Origin: Austropuccinia psidii
Lineage: Eukaryota; Basidiomycota; Pucciniomycetes; Pucciniales; Sphaerophragmiaceae
DNA: 64,000 nucleotides
Direction: 5' to 3'
NCBI GenBank assembly: GCA_023105745.1
Contig: JALGQZ010000017.1
Location: 1,398,001-1,462,000, forward strand
Of this stretch, positions 21,560-33,783 are shown piece after piece. Position 1 is the stretch's first letter, and every line of letters begins with the position of its first letter. The notes beneath the pieces are model-generated. The model worked only from the letters and a program-made list of their open reading frames with translations, was not told the DNA's origin and ran no database searches. The position numbers were made by a program, and so were the translations under genes.

Positions 21560-23077
21560 CTTAAAGAGAAAAAAACAAATTAAAGTTATTAAGAGTGAAG
21601 AGAAAAATCCAGAAAAGGAACTTTTTATATCTGAACAACCCAAAGAGGCAGAATTCAATCAAGAATTAACAGACAAAATGAAAGACAAATTTATTGACCT
21701 CTTAATTAAGTAAAAAAATGCCTTTGCAACTGACAAAGAGCCACTAGGTGCCATAATTGGGAATGAGGTGGATATAATTCTTAATGTGGAAAAGGCTTAC
21801 CCACCCTTACTAAGGAGACCTGCTTACCCAGCTAGTCCAAGGGCTAGAGAATCCTTGGAGGTACACATTAAAGAATTAATGGACCTTGGAGTGTTAAGAA
21901 AAGTAGTACATAATTGACAGGTAGAGGTCACTACACCTGTCATTATAACTTGGCATAATGGAAAATCAAGAATGGTAGGAGGCCTCAGAGCCCTGAGCAC
22001 CTATACCATTCCAGACAGATGTCCAATACCCAGAATCCATGAGACATTGACACAATTGTCACAAGCTAAGTTCACTACAGCCATGGATTCCTTAAAGGGT
22101 TTTCATCAAAATATCTTAACAGACAATGCCAAGAAACTACTGAGGATAATAGTCCACTGTGGGGTTTTTGAATACTTAAGAATTCCATTTGGCGTAAAAA
22201 ATGCACCTTCCCATTATCAAAGGATGATGAATACCATATTTCCTGAAGAATTGTCAGAAGGATGGTTAATTATCTATATTAATGATGTCATAGTTTGCTC
22301 AGAAACTTGGGAAAATCACCTTACAATACTAGAAAGGGTACTACAAAAATAGTCCAAGTGAATATGAAAATTTCCTTGAAAAAGTGTCATTTTGCATACA
22401 GTGAACTAAAAGCACTAGGACATGTTGTATCAGGACTTAGTCTAGGCATAGACAAGAATAAAGTAGCAGCAGTACTACTTAAACCAATGCCTCAAACCAA
22501 AAAAGAAATGCAATCATTTCTAGGATTTGCTGGTTACTATAGACAGCATATAAAGGACTTTGCAAAAATTGCCAAATCCTTTTATAAACTATTTGATCAA
22601 AAAACAGTCTATGAAATGACAGAAGAAAGAGTCAAGGCATATGAAGAATTGAAAAATTCCTCAACAAATGCCCCATTTCTTCAAATGCCAGATTGGAAAC
22701 TACCCTTCAAACTTTACATTGATGCTTGTGGAGAAGGACTAGGTGCTGCACGACACCAGACACAAATTATCGATGATAAACCAGTGGAAGGACCAATTTG
22801 TTTTATTTCAAGACAGATGAAGCCAACAGAGGCAAGATATGGAGCAAGCCAAATGGAATGCCTCTGTGTAGTGTGGAATTTTGAAAAATTACATTATTAC
22901 TCGGATGGAACAGTATTTGATGTGATTACAGATTGTAATGCTGAAAAATCTCTATTAAATATGAAAACTCCAAATAGACACATGCTGAGATGGCACATTG
23001 CTATCCGAGAATATAGAGGAAAAATGAATATTGTTCATAAATCTGGTAATATTCATAAAAATGCAGATGGTCTCTAG
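21560..23077 (+). pseudogene. E4 RT and RNase H
   Basis: RT runs from the linker at about 21560 through frames 21972-22352 and 22295-23077. The catalytic box at 22275-22286 reads YIND instead of YMDD/YIDD, so the first Asp of the pair is lost. RNase H has [11 protein letters not shown] and [12 protein letters not shown], and ends with NADGL, then TAG 23075. A 10-base deletion relative to E6 removes the last residues. A frameshift lies near 22345. Confidence 0.85.
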
Positions 23078-23108
23078 CAAATACCCTTGACAATCCAGCA
23101 TGGGTACC

Positions 23109-23726
23109 TGTCACAGGGGATCTAGTGGAAATACAAGAGTGGCCTGGCACTCAGAAATCAGGGAACTCACTTGGAAGACTCCCAAAGAATAAAGAATAAA
23201 AATAATAAGAATGGTTTCCTCTAAGAGATATGCAGGTACAAGATGAGATGCAAAAGAGGAAAGGGAAGCCAAATGGCCAAAGATCCAACCAAGTAAGTCC
23301 TTAATCACTGTTTCAACCTGCCAAAAATGAATAATGGAATTAGTAAGGCTATGACCACCAAATATCCATTGACAGGCGAAGAAAGAGAAAGAGAAAAGTG
23401 CTAAATGACTAACTTAATAATATCAGTATTTGCTTAAATAAAATGAAAATAAAACAAAGATAAAAATAAATCAAAGTATATTAATTAACTGGGGAAAAAC
23501 CCCCCAGGGTGGAAAGGGTAGCTGGTATATGTGAAAAGTTGGGAGCTTGAGTTCTTCAGGCTGAAAACTGATCTGTATTGATCCTTGAGGCTGTATTGAT
23601 TGTTTTGGGAATTGATACAGCTGGCTAATATTGAAATTGAATTGGGTTGAATGAACTTCCCATGCTTGAAAATGAAATACAGTCCTTGGTGGATCCAGAC
23701 TGTATTAAAATGAATATGGTTGCCAA
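23109..23726 (-). repeat. Truncated LTR-C (618 bp) fused to E4 integrase end
   Basis: The sequence starts TGTCACAGGGGATCTAG and matches 6233-6850 of the solo LTR-C closely over 618 bases, then stops at GGTTGCCAA and passes directly into E4 integrase. The missing remainder of the LTR and the missing E4 coding sequence show a deletion. The left flank is GTACC; no right TSD remains. Minus orientation is inferred as for 6233-7623. Confidence 0.85.
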
Positions 23727-24053
23727 TTCTTTGCAATTGGAACTCACAGGTGAATTAGTGAACAAACGCCCAAGTTTCCCTGTAAGTCTGATAAAACCTT
23801 ACAGCTCAAGTGACAAGGAGTTATTTCCACTAAGAAATAAACCCCCACTTGAAATTCCCCCGTTGGAAGAAGGAGAAGAAAGCAAAATTGTAAAAGACCT
23901 TAAAGAAAGAAGGACAAGAAACAAAAAAGAAAGAGTATACATTGTAAGGTATAGAAATTCAACTCAAGAAGATGAATGGCTACTTTAGAAAGATATAACA
24001 AATGCTGATAAACTACTAAGAAGGTTTAGACATGAAAGAAAACCTAAAGAATA
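23727..24053 (+). pseudogene. E4 integrase, carboxyl end only
   Basis: The frame to 23988 has LQLELTGEL, FPVSLIKPYSSSDKELFPL, EEGEE and VRYRN motifs, matching the end of E6 integrase (63196-63521). The catalytic core is deleted. TAG 23986 interrupts just before the RRFRHERKPKE-type terminus, which ends at TAG 24051. Confidence 0.82.
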
Positions 24054-24160
24054 GAAAATTTAAGCATTATTGAGCTTCAAGACTAACAAAGTCTATTGAA
24101 TAGGTAGGACAGTGAATGATACCCTAATTACACATATCAGATTGTGGTACAATCTTTTTT

Positions 24161-24172
24161 GGTGGTAGGGAA
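24161..24172 (+). promoter_or_regulatory. E4 polypurine tract
   Basis: GGTGGTAGGGAA directly precedes the 3' LTR, following a T-rich stretch. It is identical to the E6 tract at 63628-63639. Confidence 0.7.
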
Positions 24173-25998
24173 TTTGAACCTTTGAGATATGACCACATAC
24201 CCAAAAAGATCACAAGAAATATTTAAAATAATTATACATTAAAAATAATGACCTTAAAGCTACAAAAATGCCATAAATAGGCATAAAAATTGATTTAACT
24301 TAAAGGCCAATGAATAAACATGTGAAATAAATTATACCATTGGATTCCCCATGGTAAAATACACATATACCATTTTTATGGCAGGTCTGTAAAGTCAATA
24401 TTTAATGAGTTATAAGTAATAATCCCTTATAAAAAACATAAATCCTTGATCATTTCAAATACCAATGAAACAAAATGTGGAACAAATGGCACCATTGGAT
24501 TCTCCATAAAGGTCCACACATAAAACAATTAAGAAGCTCATCTCCGAAGTCAATACTTAAGGAGTTAAGCTGAATATATGCTCTTTTTTGGTCAATGCAT
24601 ATATTCAAGGAATTTAGCTAATATCTTTTGAAATATGCATGATAGAGTGATGAATCAAAAATAAAGTCATCACTTAACTACTGTAGAAATACAGAAAGAA
24701 ACTCTATTTCACAAGTTATAAACAAGGTTAAAACCTGTAAGGGATTATTGATTAAAATCAATAGAGCTGTTGACCACTTTGTTGTGAAAGTGGTCCAAAC
24801 TTAAAAATAAGTAAACAGTAAGGTTCTAATATTTTATTCGTGAAGAATGACGTAGTTGTTCTTATAAAATTCAGGGTATAACCCTTTGAAATCATTGTTT
24901 GAAGTTTAAAATATTATATTTCGACAGAAAAGATGAGTTTGAAGAAAAATCATCAAAAATAGAGTTTCGATGATGTAATGAAATTCTCTTGGCAGAATAA
25001 TGAGGTTATGCCACGCTATCAGAAGTCATTCTCTGAATTTATGTAGCGTGTAAAGCTTAAAAGGTATTAAGGATCAATGTTTGAGATTAATTTGATTATT
25101 TATGATCACCCACTGTAACCTTAAATTATGTTTAACAGTCATATGAGTGATAAAATTGGTGAATACTGTTAGTTTATGATTAAGACTAATAAAATCCAGA
25201 AATTTGGGGGTTCTGTCAAGCCTTGACATCATCAAAACCTAGAGTTATAGTGATAACTCTAAATAATGGCATAATAATGAGATAAGATGATTTGATCATG
25301 ATGTAATCATCACCAAACCTTGAAATATTGATCAATTCCAGTGGATATGATCAGTGCACGTCTACTAGAAGCCTGTTGGACTCTAGGAGGAAGGAATTTA
25401 ATATAAATAGAGCTTCTTTTACTCTATTTCCCCCTCAGACGCTTACAAAACATTAAATCATTAAATAAAAAGGTAATTTCTTTATTCTTTATATATAAAA
25501 CTCTTATATTAATAAAGACCAAAGATAATCTTATCATAATCTTCATCTCTGACATTATTATTGCAATTATTTTATTGTTTTGTTGAAATTTTTCTTAAAA
25601 ACCTCAATTCCAAGTAAAATCAAGAAAAATTGTAATTTCTCTTAAACTTTTATTGTAACTACAATTTAAATAAGTTGTATTTACATTTCTAGGCGTAAAT
25701 TTATTCAAAACTATTATATTAAGCATTAAAAGGAGGTTATTTCTCTTATTATAATAATTTTTCTCTATTATTACTTTAATAGTTATATAATTGATCTAAA
25801 TAGTATTTATATTAATTTATAACTTTAAGATTAGTAATATTATTGTTATTAATTGTTCTTTATTAATAAAAAACAATTTTTTAAGCCTTTATTATTATAA
25901 TTATTTTTATCTTATTTATTTCATTTATAAGGACATTCATAGTACAATAAGTAAAATATTAGTAATTTTTACTTATTGTTTCATAGTCAAACCTTACA
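24173..25998 (+). repeat. LTR-B, 3' LTR of E4 (1826 bp)
   Basis: It starts TTTGAACCTTTGAG (the expected TG mutated to TT) and ends GTCAAACCTTACA, followed by the E3 gag TSD AATAT. A TATA box TATAAATAG is at 25402-25410. Confidence 0.9.
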
Positions 25999-26625
25999 AA
26001 TATGGTTTTATTCTCCTTCACCAGAGAATTTTGGCCATTCTTCCAATTTAGGAATATCTTTTGCATAGATAGCAGTTTTTCCTAGAAAAGGGTTTAGACT
26101 TACTTTTACTAAAGCTTCTCTTCAGTCAAAGGTGTGGAATGTCTTGGCATATGTGGATTTGGTTCATAAATATTATGAATTTGTTCTACATGTGCAAGTA
26201 TTTCATCTTTCAATTTCTGCCTTTCACTGTCACTCCTTGCCAAATGTATGGCAAATTGATTGGTATTATCAATTACTGTTAAAAAATGATTTTTCAGAAT
26301 CTAAAGCTGGTCATGAATTTTTTCAGTGGAACAATCTTCCATTTCATCATCTTGGACTTGATATTTACTCTCAATTTGGTCACACTTATGTAATTCAGAA
26401 GAATGTTTGTTATTCTTTTTCAAGTAATTGATATCCAATGTTATTTTTGTTAGCTTTGCATCACTTTTACCAAGTCCTACACTAATACTAGTTTTAACAA
26501 ATTGTATTTCTTGCATTATTTTCATCGAAAAGTCCTTTCATCCTTTCCTTCTCCCTGGCTGTGAATTCCATACGAGTCCTGGCCATATTTAAGAGACTGT
26601 CCACTGCTGAAGGCTCCAATTTGGG
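25999..26625 (-). pseudogene. E3 gag, middle part
   Basis: Read on the minus strand, this is the Gag region between the overlapping-ORF zone and the capsid. Frame 26301-26525 has the QIESKYQVQDDEMED stretch, like E2 4120-4165, and helical Lys/Leu-rich sequence. It is bounded by LTR-D on its upstream side and E4 on its downstream side. Confidence 0.75.
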
Positions 26626-28048
26626 TGTCAGCCTGTGACTCAAAACCAGAGCACAAGCATGACAGCCAAAATACCATAAACCAATGGTATAGCCAAGATA
26701 CCACCAAAAAATGGAGCTGAGCCAAATAAGCTCAAAAGGTATCAAAAGAAAGAGGAAACTCACCTCTTTCTCAAAATATAAGTCCCATCACCATAGGACA
26801 AGCAATAACAAAGTTATTGCTGAGCATAAACCTTAATTTTCACCTCTCATCTAAAATCTAGAAGGAGAGGCTTGACCCCATCAAATGGGTATTCAAAATG
26901 AAGCTCTAAGCCAGGGCTATCCAATGGTACCAACCAAACTGAGCTAGCACCAATATTACTGGAGTTATGGTCAATTTCAGGCCAAATAAGGGTGAACAAA
27001 ACATTCACCTCTCATCTAACTTCTACAGTTTTAGTTTGGGATACCTGAAGTGGGGTATTTTTGGAAAGAGCACAATAAGGGCTATCTGATGATGGCATCT
27101 ATTTCCCCATAACCCAACTATAACAAAAGGTATGGGGCAAACAAGCTCAATACAGCTTCTTGCCCAAAACACGCAAATGTACAAACATCTTGTACATGGG
27201 ATACCTTTGCCATATTTAATGATACCCATATCAAATGAGGTACCATTGTGTAGAGCACATACAGGGCTACACACCGAACCAATTTTGAGGTTGATATCTC
27301 AAGAATTGACAAAGTTATGGCTGTTTTAAGGTCAAAATCCCACTGGCTGTCATATACAGCCTTACCATGGGATAATATCCCATAATCATGGATATGAGGT
27401 GTCAAATAGATGAAGAAGCATGTTTTTACTTCAATACCTCACATGTCAGTCAATACTGGGGTCCCATACAGTTTCTGTACAGCATTCTACGCGTCATACA
27501 CGTCAGAATCAGGCTGTGAGGTCCCCAAATGAAAATTTTCACCCTGTATTGGTGAAAACCACCCAGATGTGGTTTCAAAACCACATCTGAGCCCAATACA
27601 GGGTATACAGGCTGTTTGCAAACCACAAGCCTGTCCTGGAGAGTGAAAAAGCTTCACTTCCTCTACGTGGAAAGGTCTAGCAGCCTTTCCACCCCAATTT
27701 CAGGATAAAAGGAGGGCTTTTCACAGCCAAAATCATCTCCTCATCCTGCTCTTGAATAACCTACGTAGTAAACTGTCAAAAACAGTTTTACTCTTGGTTA
27801 ATAATCAGGTATAATTATAAATTTAATTATTGTAGTCTTTTATTATTGTAACCCAACAGATAAAGCTTCACCCAGGGCTTTCACCAGCGCTCACCACCAC
27901 TATATCTCTATAGTAAAGCCCTTAAAATCTCAATTTAATCATCCATTATCAACTTTATTATCTTTTAAAACCATTTTTTACCGTGTCACAGTCATAGTTT
28001 TAGTTGTAAATAGCCTTATTACTTCTTCAACATAGACTCAGCCTGACA
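26626..28048 (+). repeat. Solo LTR-D (1423 bp) in E3 gag
   Basis: The copy starts TGTCAGCCTGTGACTC and ends GACTCAGCCTGACA. Flanks TTGGG (26621-26625) and TCGGG (28049-28053) form a TSD with one mismatch. Plus orientation is inferred from a TATA-like GATAAAAGGA near 27703. No internal sequence is present. ORFs inside (27023-27405) are chance frames. Confidence 0.88.
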
Positions 28049-28070
28049 TCGGGGATACTTTACCCCTGTG
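28049..28070 (-). pseudogene. E3 gag sliver between two solo LTRs
   Basis: These 22 bases are gag sequence left between LTR-D and LTR-A. They match the E2 stretch around 3815-3840 in the overlapping-frame zone. Confidence 0.65.
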
Positions 28071-29954
28071 TGTGAGCCTTGAGGTATATTTTACATACCC
28101 AAATAGGCCACAATCATCTCAAAAATAAATTCTGAACTATGCATTATGCATAAGTCATGCATATATTCAAAATTAATCATTTTTGATTTCAGAAAAGAGA
28201 GTAATGTTTTATTGAGTATGTAAATCCTTGGATTTAAGGCCAGATTTGGATTCTACACAAAAATTCACCTAGGGTAGCTTCATAGAGTGAATAAGCTCAA
28301 ATCAACTCTTTGAGGTGGTAATATGGAAAATACATCAATACCACATAACAGATCTGTGAAATCTTTTGTTTTTCTCTATTTCACACCAAAATAATGGGAA
28401 TGTGAGAAATCACATGTTACATATACACTAATAATAGTATTATGCATTTTTTGGGCACTTAATATTATGGTATTTGTATAGGCACTTTTGGTACACCCAT
28501 ACTGCATATCTCACTTTAAGCTTGCATTTCTATTTTGATGTAAAAAATAGGCAAGGGGTACAAAAGCCATCAAAGAGAGCCAGGGTACCCAACTTCTGCG
28601 GCCTCCAAAGTGTGGAAATCTCCAAAGCTTGGATCCATGGCTGATCTTGGCCCAATTAGTAAACTAAAACCTTCTTGGAACTTGGTTACCATGTTACAAC
28701 TTCAGTAAATCATAAGAAAATAGCAAATAACCTGCTATTTTGATGTGCCAAGGAGGTAAAGAACAACTTAGACTCCTGTAACGATGTCAATTATTAATGA
28801 ATTACCATGGATAAGCCCCAAAGGAGTAATTAAGACCCTTTTTGAACTAGTATCCATTGATTTACCTCATAGCAACCAGCTATATACTGCTATTTGCAAT
28901 TCTATGTAGAAATGAGGTAAAAGCTTCAAAAATTCATTAAAACACAATTCTTAATGAATCTTTCTGAAACTCTCAGGACCAATGAAAACTGTATAATTCA
29001 TATAAAAACCAAAAAGAATTATACTTTTATATGTAAAATTAAAAGTCTTACCTACAGTCCATTTTTGATGATTCCATGTGAAACACAGAATCTTTAAAAA
29101 TTTACAGAAAATACATTCTGTGATTAAATTTCCAATAACATTGATAAATTTGAGAAATCAATTATTCTTTGGGAATCAAAGAAGATTTACAGTTGTTACT
29201 CCTTTTTATTCTTAACCATAAATGGGTTGGTAGTCACATAAAATCTTCAATCAATTAATTATGATATTCTTACGTGACAACAGATGATTTAATCAATAAT
29301 CCAAAAGGTTTTATTGTTATCTCACTCACTGCGTTTTCAGTTTGCTTCATGGCATGCCTCTGTGAGCTCTCTTAGACTTAAAAGAGGCCTCCTCTTGCTG
29401 TTTTTTACAAATCACCACATTATTATATTATACCATTATTACCAACAAGTAAGTATTAGTTAAAACTATTTCTTAAGTGTTGTACTCTTTCATAAGTCAA
29501 TCAGAAAGACGTGAAATCATAGAAATCAGCTATATATTGCTACAATTTTGATCCTCTAAATCCACAATTCCATGTCAAATCTCTCTGCTTTTATCTTTAA
29601 TAAGTTCTTTGCAGTATTAGTGAGTGATTTGTCTCAATTGTTAAAGTTTCTCTCTAGTATTAGTTTTCTTCAAGAATTATATTCATAATTAATCTTGCAA
29701 AAGATAATTATATATTAAAATAATTCTATTATTTTAATAAAAGAAGTTTTTATTATTAAATTCTTCTTGCAATTGATTCTTGTAGACAATTACTGCTTAC
29801 TGTTATAATCACTAGTAGTGTATAAAAAGTAAAATAAATAGTTCTTTAATTATTTAATTGTGGCTATAATAATTTTCATTATATTTCATAAGAACAGTCA
29901 CAGTACTCTTGATTGATAGTAATATTATCAACAGCTTCATAGACACATCTTACA
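28071..29954 (+). repeat. Solo LTR-A (1884 bp) in E3 gag
   Basis: The copy starts TGTGAGCCTTGAGG and ends GACACATCTTACA, with a perfect TSD, CTGTG, at 28066-28070 and 29955-29959. It lies antisense to E3 gag. Confidence 0.92.
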
Positions 29955-30316
29955 CTGTGGCTAAGGTCTGTGCCGATTGCCTTTGGCTTTGCCCTTTCCT
30001 TGATGGTCCTGGGAACTCTCTGCTTCTTCTGAGGTCCTTTTGGCTTGTCTTTGGACACTTCTGGAGAATGCTTGGAGATGGTAGACACAACTGGGCCTTC
30101 TGTCTCCAAATCTTGAGTCATTTCCAATTCCTTTTTCTTATCTATGGATAAAAGACTTTGGTTCTTCAACAAATTTTTTATCTTTTTGACCTTGTCTTTG
30201 CAAGACAACATGTTCCACCCTCCTAAGAGTTCTATGGTCTTCTCCTGACCCAGAAAGCCATTGATGTGTAAGTAGGAGTTCATGGCCCCTGCGAAAGGCT
30301 TGGGCATACTTCCCAC
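29955..30316 (-). pseudogene. E3 copy of the gag-overlapping +1-frame ORF
   Basis: From the ATG ending at 30316, about 120 codons stay open on the minus strand in a frame +1 to gag, until LTR-A interrupts at 29954. Motifs match E2 and E4: AMNSYLHI, GWN, KVKKIK, a Glu-Gly-Pro-Val-Val-Ser-Thr run, and a Lys-rich PKGPQKKQ segment. Its uninterrupted state contrasts with the broken gag frame over the same bases. Confidence 0.5.
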
Positions 30317-30606
30317 TCCTCTTCATTTTCTGCTCTGAACCAGCTTTTGTATTGGGACTGATATATTTCTATAGCTGCCACTTGTCAATGGTTCAGCCCT
30401 TAAAATATTACCCTTAATTAGTTCAGGCTCAGAGTTCACATCAAAGTCTGTGGGTACAGACCTTGGGGAATGGGGGCCACTCTGGCATCCTCCAGAAATG
30501 TCTTTCTTGAGGAATAATTGCCAGATCTGGTCCTGGTCATGCCTCCTCCTTGTCCACATTCATCTGGTTGGATTCAATAGTTGCTTCCATTTTTGGTATG
30601 CACCAT
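29955..30606 (-). pseudogene. E3 gag, amino-terminal part
   Basis: Gag starts at the ATG ending 30606, which matches the E2 start at 3172. Frames 30559-30323 and 30326-30138 carry the PHSPRSVPT, NSEPELI and ISVPIQ segments also found in E2, plus a Gln/Arg-rich stretch. Stops near 30323 and 30138 break it. It overlaps the +1-frame ORF below. Confidence 0.75.
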
Positions 30607-30659
30607 TTTTCACATCAATTGTTTTAAAAAAATGAAAGATAAAGACAGAAAAACACACC

Positions 30660-30817
30660 TTTTGGTGGTTGTTTGGTTTTCTCTGTTCTAAATAAAGTGC
30701 CTCTTTTGGCAGTTTGTTCTTCAATTCTTTCTTCAGATTCTGCCTTAAGACTTCTGGAGTAGTCATATATCTCTTACTGAGCTTATTACTAGCTGCACTG
30801 TACTTGATTAAAGACAC
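30660..30817 (-). other. E3 leader exon
   Basis: On the minus strand the sequence after TTTTTTGAG is open for about 50 codons and ends at a GTGTGT donor near 30659. The peptide is rich in Lys, Leu, Glu and Asn (VLRQNLKKELKNKLPKEAL-like) and basic. It corresponds to the E2 leader exon at 2963-3121. The expected TTTTAG acceptor reads TTTGAG. Confidence 0.45.
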
Positions 30818-31177
30818 TCAAAAAATTGATAAAAGAAGGAAATTTGTTATTTTTGATGCTTTTAAGATTTTTTTATAAGTTTTATTATTTTTAAATATTA
30901 AAAAAATAATTCTTTTTAAAGAAAAAAAATTAAAATTGAAGAATTTGAACTCAAAATTAATGCAGAGTAACTCAAAGAATAATTTTATAAGTTTTTGGAT
31001 GTGAAAAAGCCACGTGTAAAAACAGTATAAAATTAAACCAAATTCCTCAATGAAAGAGATTTCAAAGACAATTCCAAAGATGAAATGATTTTAAATTCAA
31101 ATTGAAAGAAAAGATTATTAAATTAATATATTTTAGAGCTTAAAAATATATTAGTTGAGGGTACAAGGCTCAAAAAA

Positions 31178-31195
31178 CATGGCCAGGCTCCCCAA
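31178..31195 (-). promoter_or_regulatory. E3 primer-binding region
   Basis: On the minus strand TTGGGGAGCCTGGCCATG follows the 5' LTR end. It is one base shorter and two bases different from the E4 version, consistent with decay of the same site. Confidence 0.5.
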
Positions 31196-33091
31196 TGTAG
31201 GATGTGTCTATGACACTGTTGAATAATATGACTATTGATCAACAGCACTATGACTGAAATATAATAATATCATTACTATATCCACAATTAAATAATTAAT
31301 TATTTATTTATTTATTTTACTTTTTATACACTGCTACTTATTATAACAGTAAGTAGTAATATTCTCCAAGAATCAGTTACAAGAAGTACTTGATAATAAA
31401 ACTTCTTGATTAAAATATAAATTTATTTTAATATATAATTATCTTTTGAAAGAATAATTATGAGTATAATTCTTGAAGAAAACTATTACTAGAGAAAAAC
31501 ATTTAAGAGTTAATAATAAGTCACTCACTAATACTTCAATGAACCTTGGAAAGAGATTAGTAGAGAGATTTGATGTATAACTGTGGATTTAAGGGATCAA
31601 AATTGATTTATGAAAATATTACAAAAATATATACTTGATTTTGATGATTTCAAGTGCTTCTAATTGATTCTGAAAGATTTTAAACACTTAAGAAAAGATT
31701 TTAACTAATACTCACTGGTTGGTAACAATGGTATAATTGGATAATAAGATGATTTGGAAAAGAACAGCAAGAGGAGGCCTCTGTTAAGTCTAAGAAAACT
31801 CGCAGAGGCATGCCATGAGGCAAACTGAAAAACCAGTGAGTGAGAAAACAATAATCCTTTTTGGATTAATGATTGAATCATATCTTTTCATGTAAGATTA
31901 TCATAATTACTTATTTGATGCTTTTACATGACTACCAACCCAAACATGGTTAAGAATAAAAGGAGTAAAAACTGTAAATCTTGTTTTGTTTCAAAATTAA
32001 AATTAATTTCTCAAGTTTATCAATCTTATTGGAAAATTTATCACAGGTTGTATGTTCTGTGAATTTTTGAAGATTCAGTATTTCACGTGGAATTATCAAA
32101 AATGGACTGTCAGTAAAGCTTTGAGTTTTACCTATGAAACTGTAATTATTTTTAATTTCTTTATGGATAATACGGTTCTCCATTGGCCCTGAAAACCTCA
32201 GAAAGATAAATTAAGAATTTTATTTTGAATGAATTTTTGAAGGTTTCACCTCATTTCTACACAGAATTGCAAATAACACTATATAGCAGGTTGCTATGAG
32301 GTAACTCAATAGATACTAGTCCAAAAATGGTTTTAATTACTCTTTTTAGGTTTATCAATGCAAAATCATGATGAATTGACATGGTTACAGGGTTCTAAGT
32401 TGCTCTTTACCTCTCTGTCACGTCAAATCAGTGGCTTATTTGCGGTTTTCTTATGATTTAATGATATTATAACTTGGTAACTAGGTTCCCAAAAGGCTTT
32501 AGTCTACTAATTGGGCCAAGATTAGCCATGGATCCAAGATTTAGAGCTATCCACACCTCAGAGGCCTCAGAAGTTGGGTACCCTGGCTCTCTTTGATGTT
32601 TTTTTGTCCCATGTACTCACGTCAAAAATAGAAATTCAGGATTAAAGACTGATATCCACTATGGGTGTATCAAATCTTGATGTGGGAATACAATAATATT
32701 AAGTGCCACAAACATGCATAACACTCTTTTTAGTGTATATGTAACATGGATTTCCTCACATTCCCATTATTTTGGTGTGAAATTGAGAAGAACAAAATTT
32801 TCACAATTCTTTTATGTGGTATTGAAGTCTTTTCCATATTACCACCTCTTAGAGTTAATTTAATCTTATTCACTCTATGGTGTTACCCTAGGTGAATTTT
32901 TGTTTAGAATCCAAATCTGGCCTTAAATCCATGGATTCAGCTACTCACAAAAAAGTTATTCATCTTTTCTGAAACAAAAAATGATGAATTTTGAATATAT
33001 GCATGACTTATGGGTCATGCATATCTCAGAATTTATTTTCAAAGCTAGTTGTGGCCTATTTGGGTATGTAAAATATATCTCAAGGCTTGCA
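31196..33091 (-). repeat. LTR-A, 5' LTR of E3 (1896 bp)
   Basis: On the minus strand it begins TGCAAGCC (expected TGTGAGCC, mutated) at 33091 and ends GACACATCCTACA at 31196. It pairs with 7974-9882. The right flank CCCTA completes the E3 TSD. Confidence 0.9.
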
Positions 33092-33783
33092 CCCTAGGTC
33101 ATATTGTTTCTGGTTTAAGCTTGGGTATGGACAAAAACAAAGTAGCAGCAGTATTACTTAAGCCAATACACCTGAATATTCTAGCCAAGTAAATCTTTAG
33201 AATCTGTGATAAACAGAAAGTTTTTGAGGTGCCACCAGAAACAATTAAAGCTTATTAGAAGACAAGGTAACCTCTTACAGAAGCACCTTTACTCCTCATG
33301 CCATACTGCAATATACCTTTCAAATTGTACATTGATGCATGTGGAGATGGATTGGGAGCAGCCCTACATCAAGTCCAATTTGCTGATTACAACCCTACAG
33401 AAGGACCAATTTGTTATATCTCAAGGAAAACTAAACCAACAGAAGCCAGATATCGTGCAAACCGAATGGAGTGCTTATGTTTGGTATGTGAACTTGAAAA
33501 ATTACATTATTATCTGGATGGCAGTGTTTTTTAAGTAATAACTGACTGTAATGCAGTGAAATAACTTCTTAACATGAAGACACCCAACAGACATATGTTG
33601 AGATGGCATAGAGGCATCCAGGAATATAGAGGAAACATGACTATAGTCCATAAAGCAGGAAATATTCATAAGAATGCTGATTGACTTAGTTGGTGGGCTT
33701 TAGCCAATACTCCCAATAACCCAACTTCTGTTCCTTTGGAAGCAGAACCACAGATTCCAATTGAGGGTATTAACATAACTGAT
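33092..33783 (+). pseudogene. E2 RT end and RNase H
   Basis: RT resumes with the [23 protein letters not shown] motif region right after the E3 TSD. A deletion near 33170 removes most of the connection. RNase H follows, with IDACGDGLGAALHQ (33330-33370), MECLCLV, a stop at 33532 and a TDCNAVK-like motif at 33543, again with a stop. It ends in the INIT-D segment where LTR-D entered. Confidence 0.8.

Larger units (their letters stand above)
14388..25998 (+). mobile_element. E4: plus-strand Ty3/Gypsy element inserted in E3 gag
   Basis: E4 has LTR-B at both ends (14388-18223 with a nested LTR-A; 24173-25998) and a gag-protease-RT-RNase H internal region in plus orientation. Most of integrase is missing: a truncated LTR-C (23109-23726) is joined directly to the integrase carboxyl end. 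It is closely related to E6. RT has lost a catalytic Asp. Confidence 0.9.
7974..33091 (-). mobile_element. E3: complete minus-strand Ty3/Gypsy element with nested insertions
   Basis: E3 has two LTR-A copies (3' LTR 7974-9882, 5' LTR 31196-33091) and the order LTR, leader, gag, protease, RT, RNase H, integrase, polypurine tract, LTR on the minus strand. Its TSD is CTCTA/CCCTA with one mismatch. Inside lie E4 (14388-25998), a solo LTR-D (26626-28048) and a solo LTR-A (28071-29954). Without them it would be about 10 kb. It is related to E2 but not identical. Confidence 0.9.

Noticed and set aside
23485..23736. Minus-strand 83-codon ORF
   Set aside because: It starts in E4 integrase and ends in truncated LTR-C. 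The start is created by the deletion joint.
26494..26763. Minus-strand 89-codon ORF with a hydrophobic start
   Set aside because: It crosses the LTR-D edge at 26626, so it is a chimera of LTR and gag sequence, not a gene.
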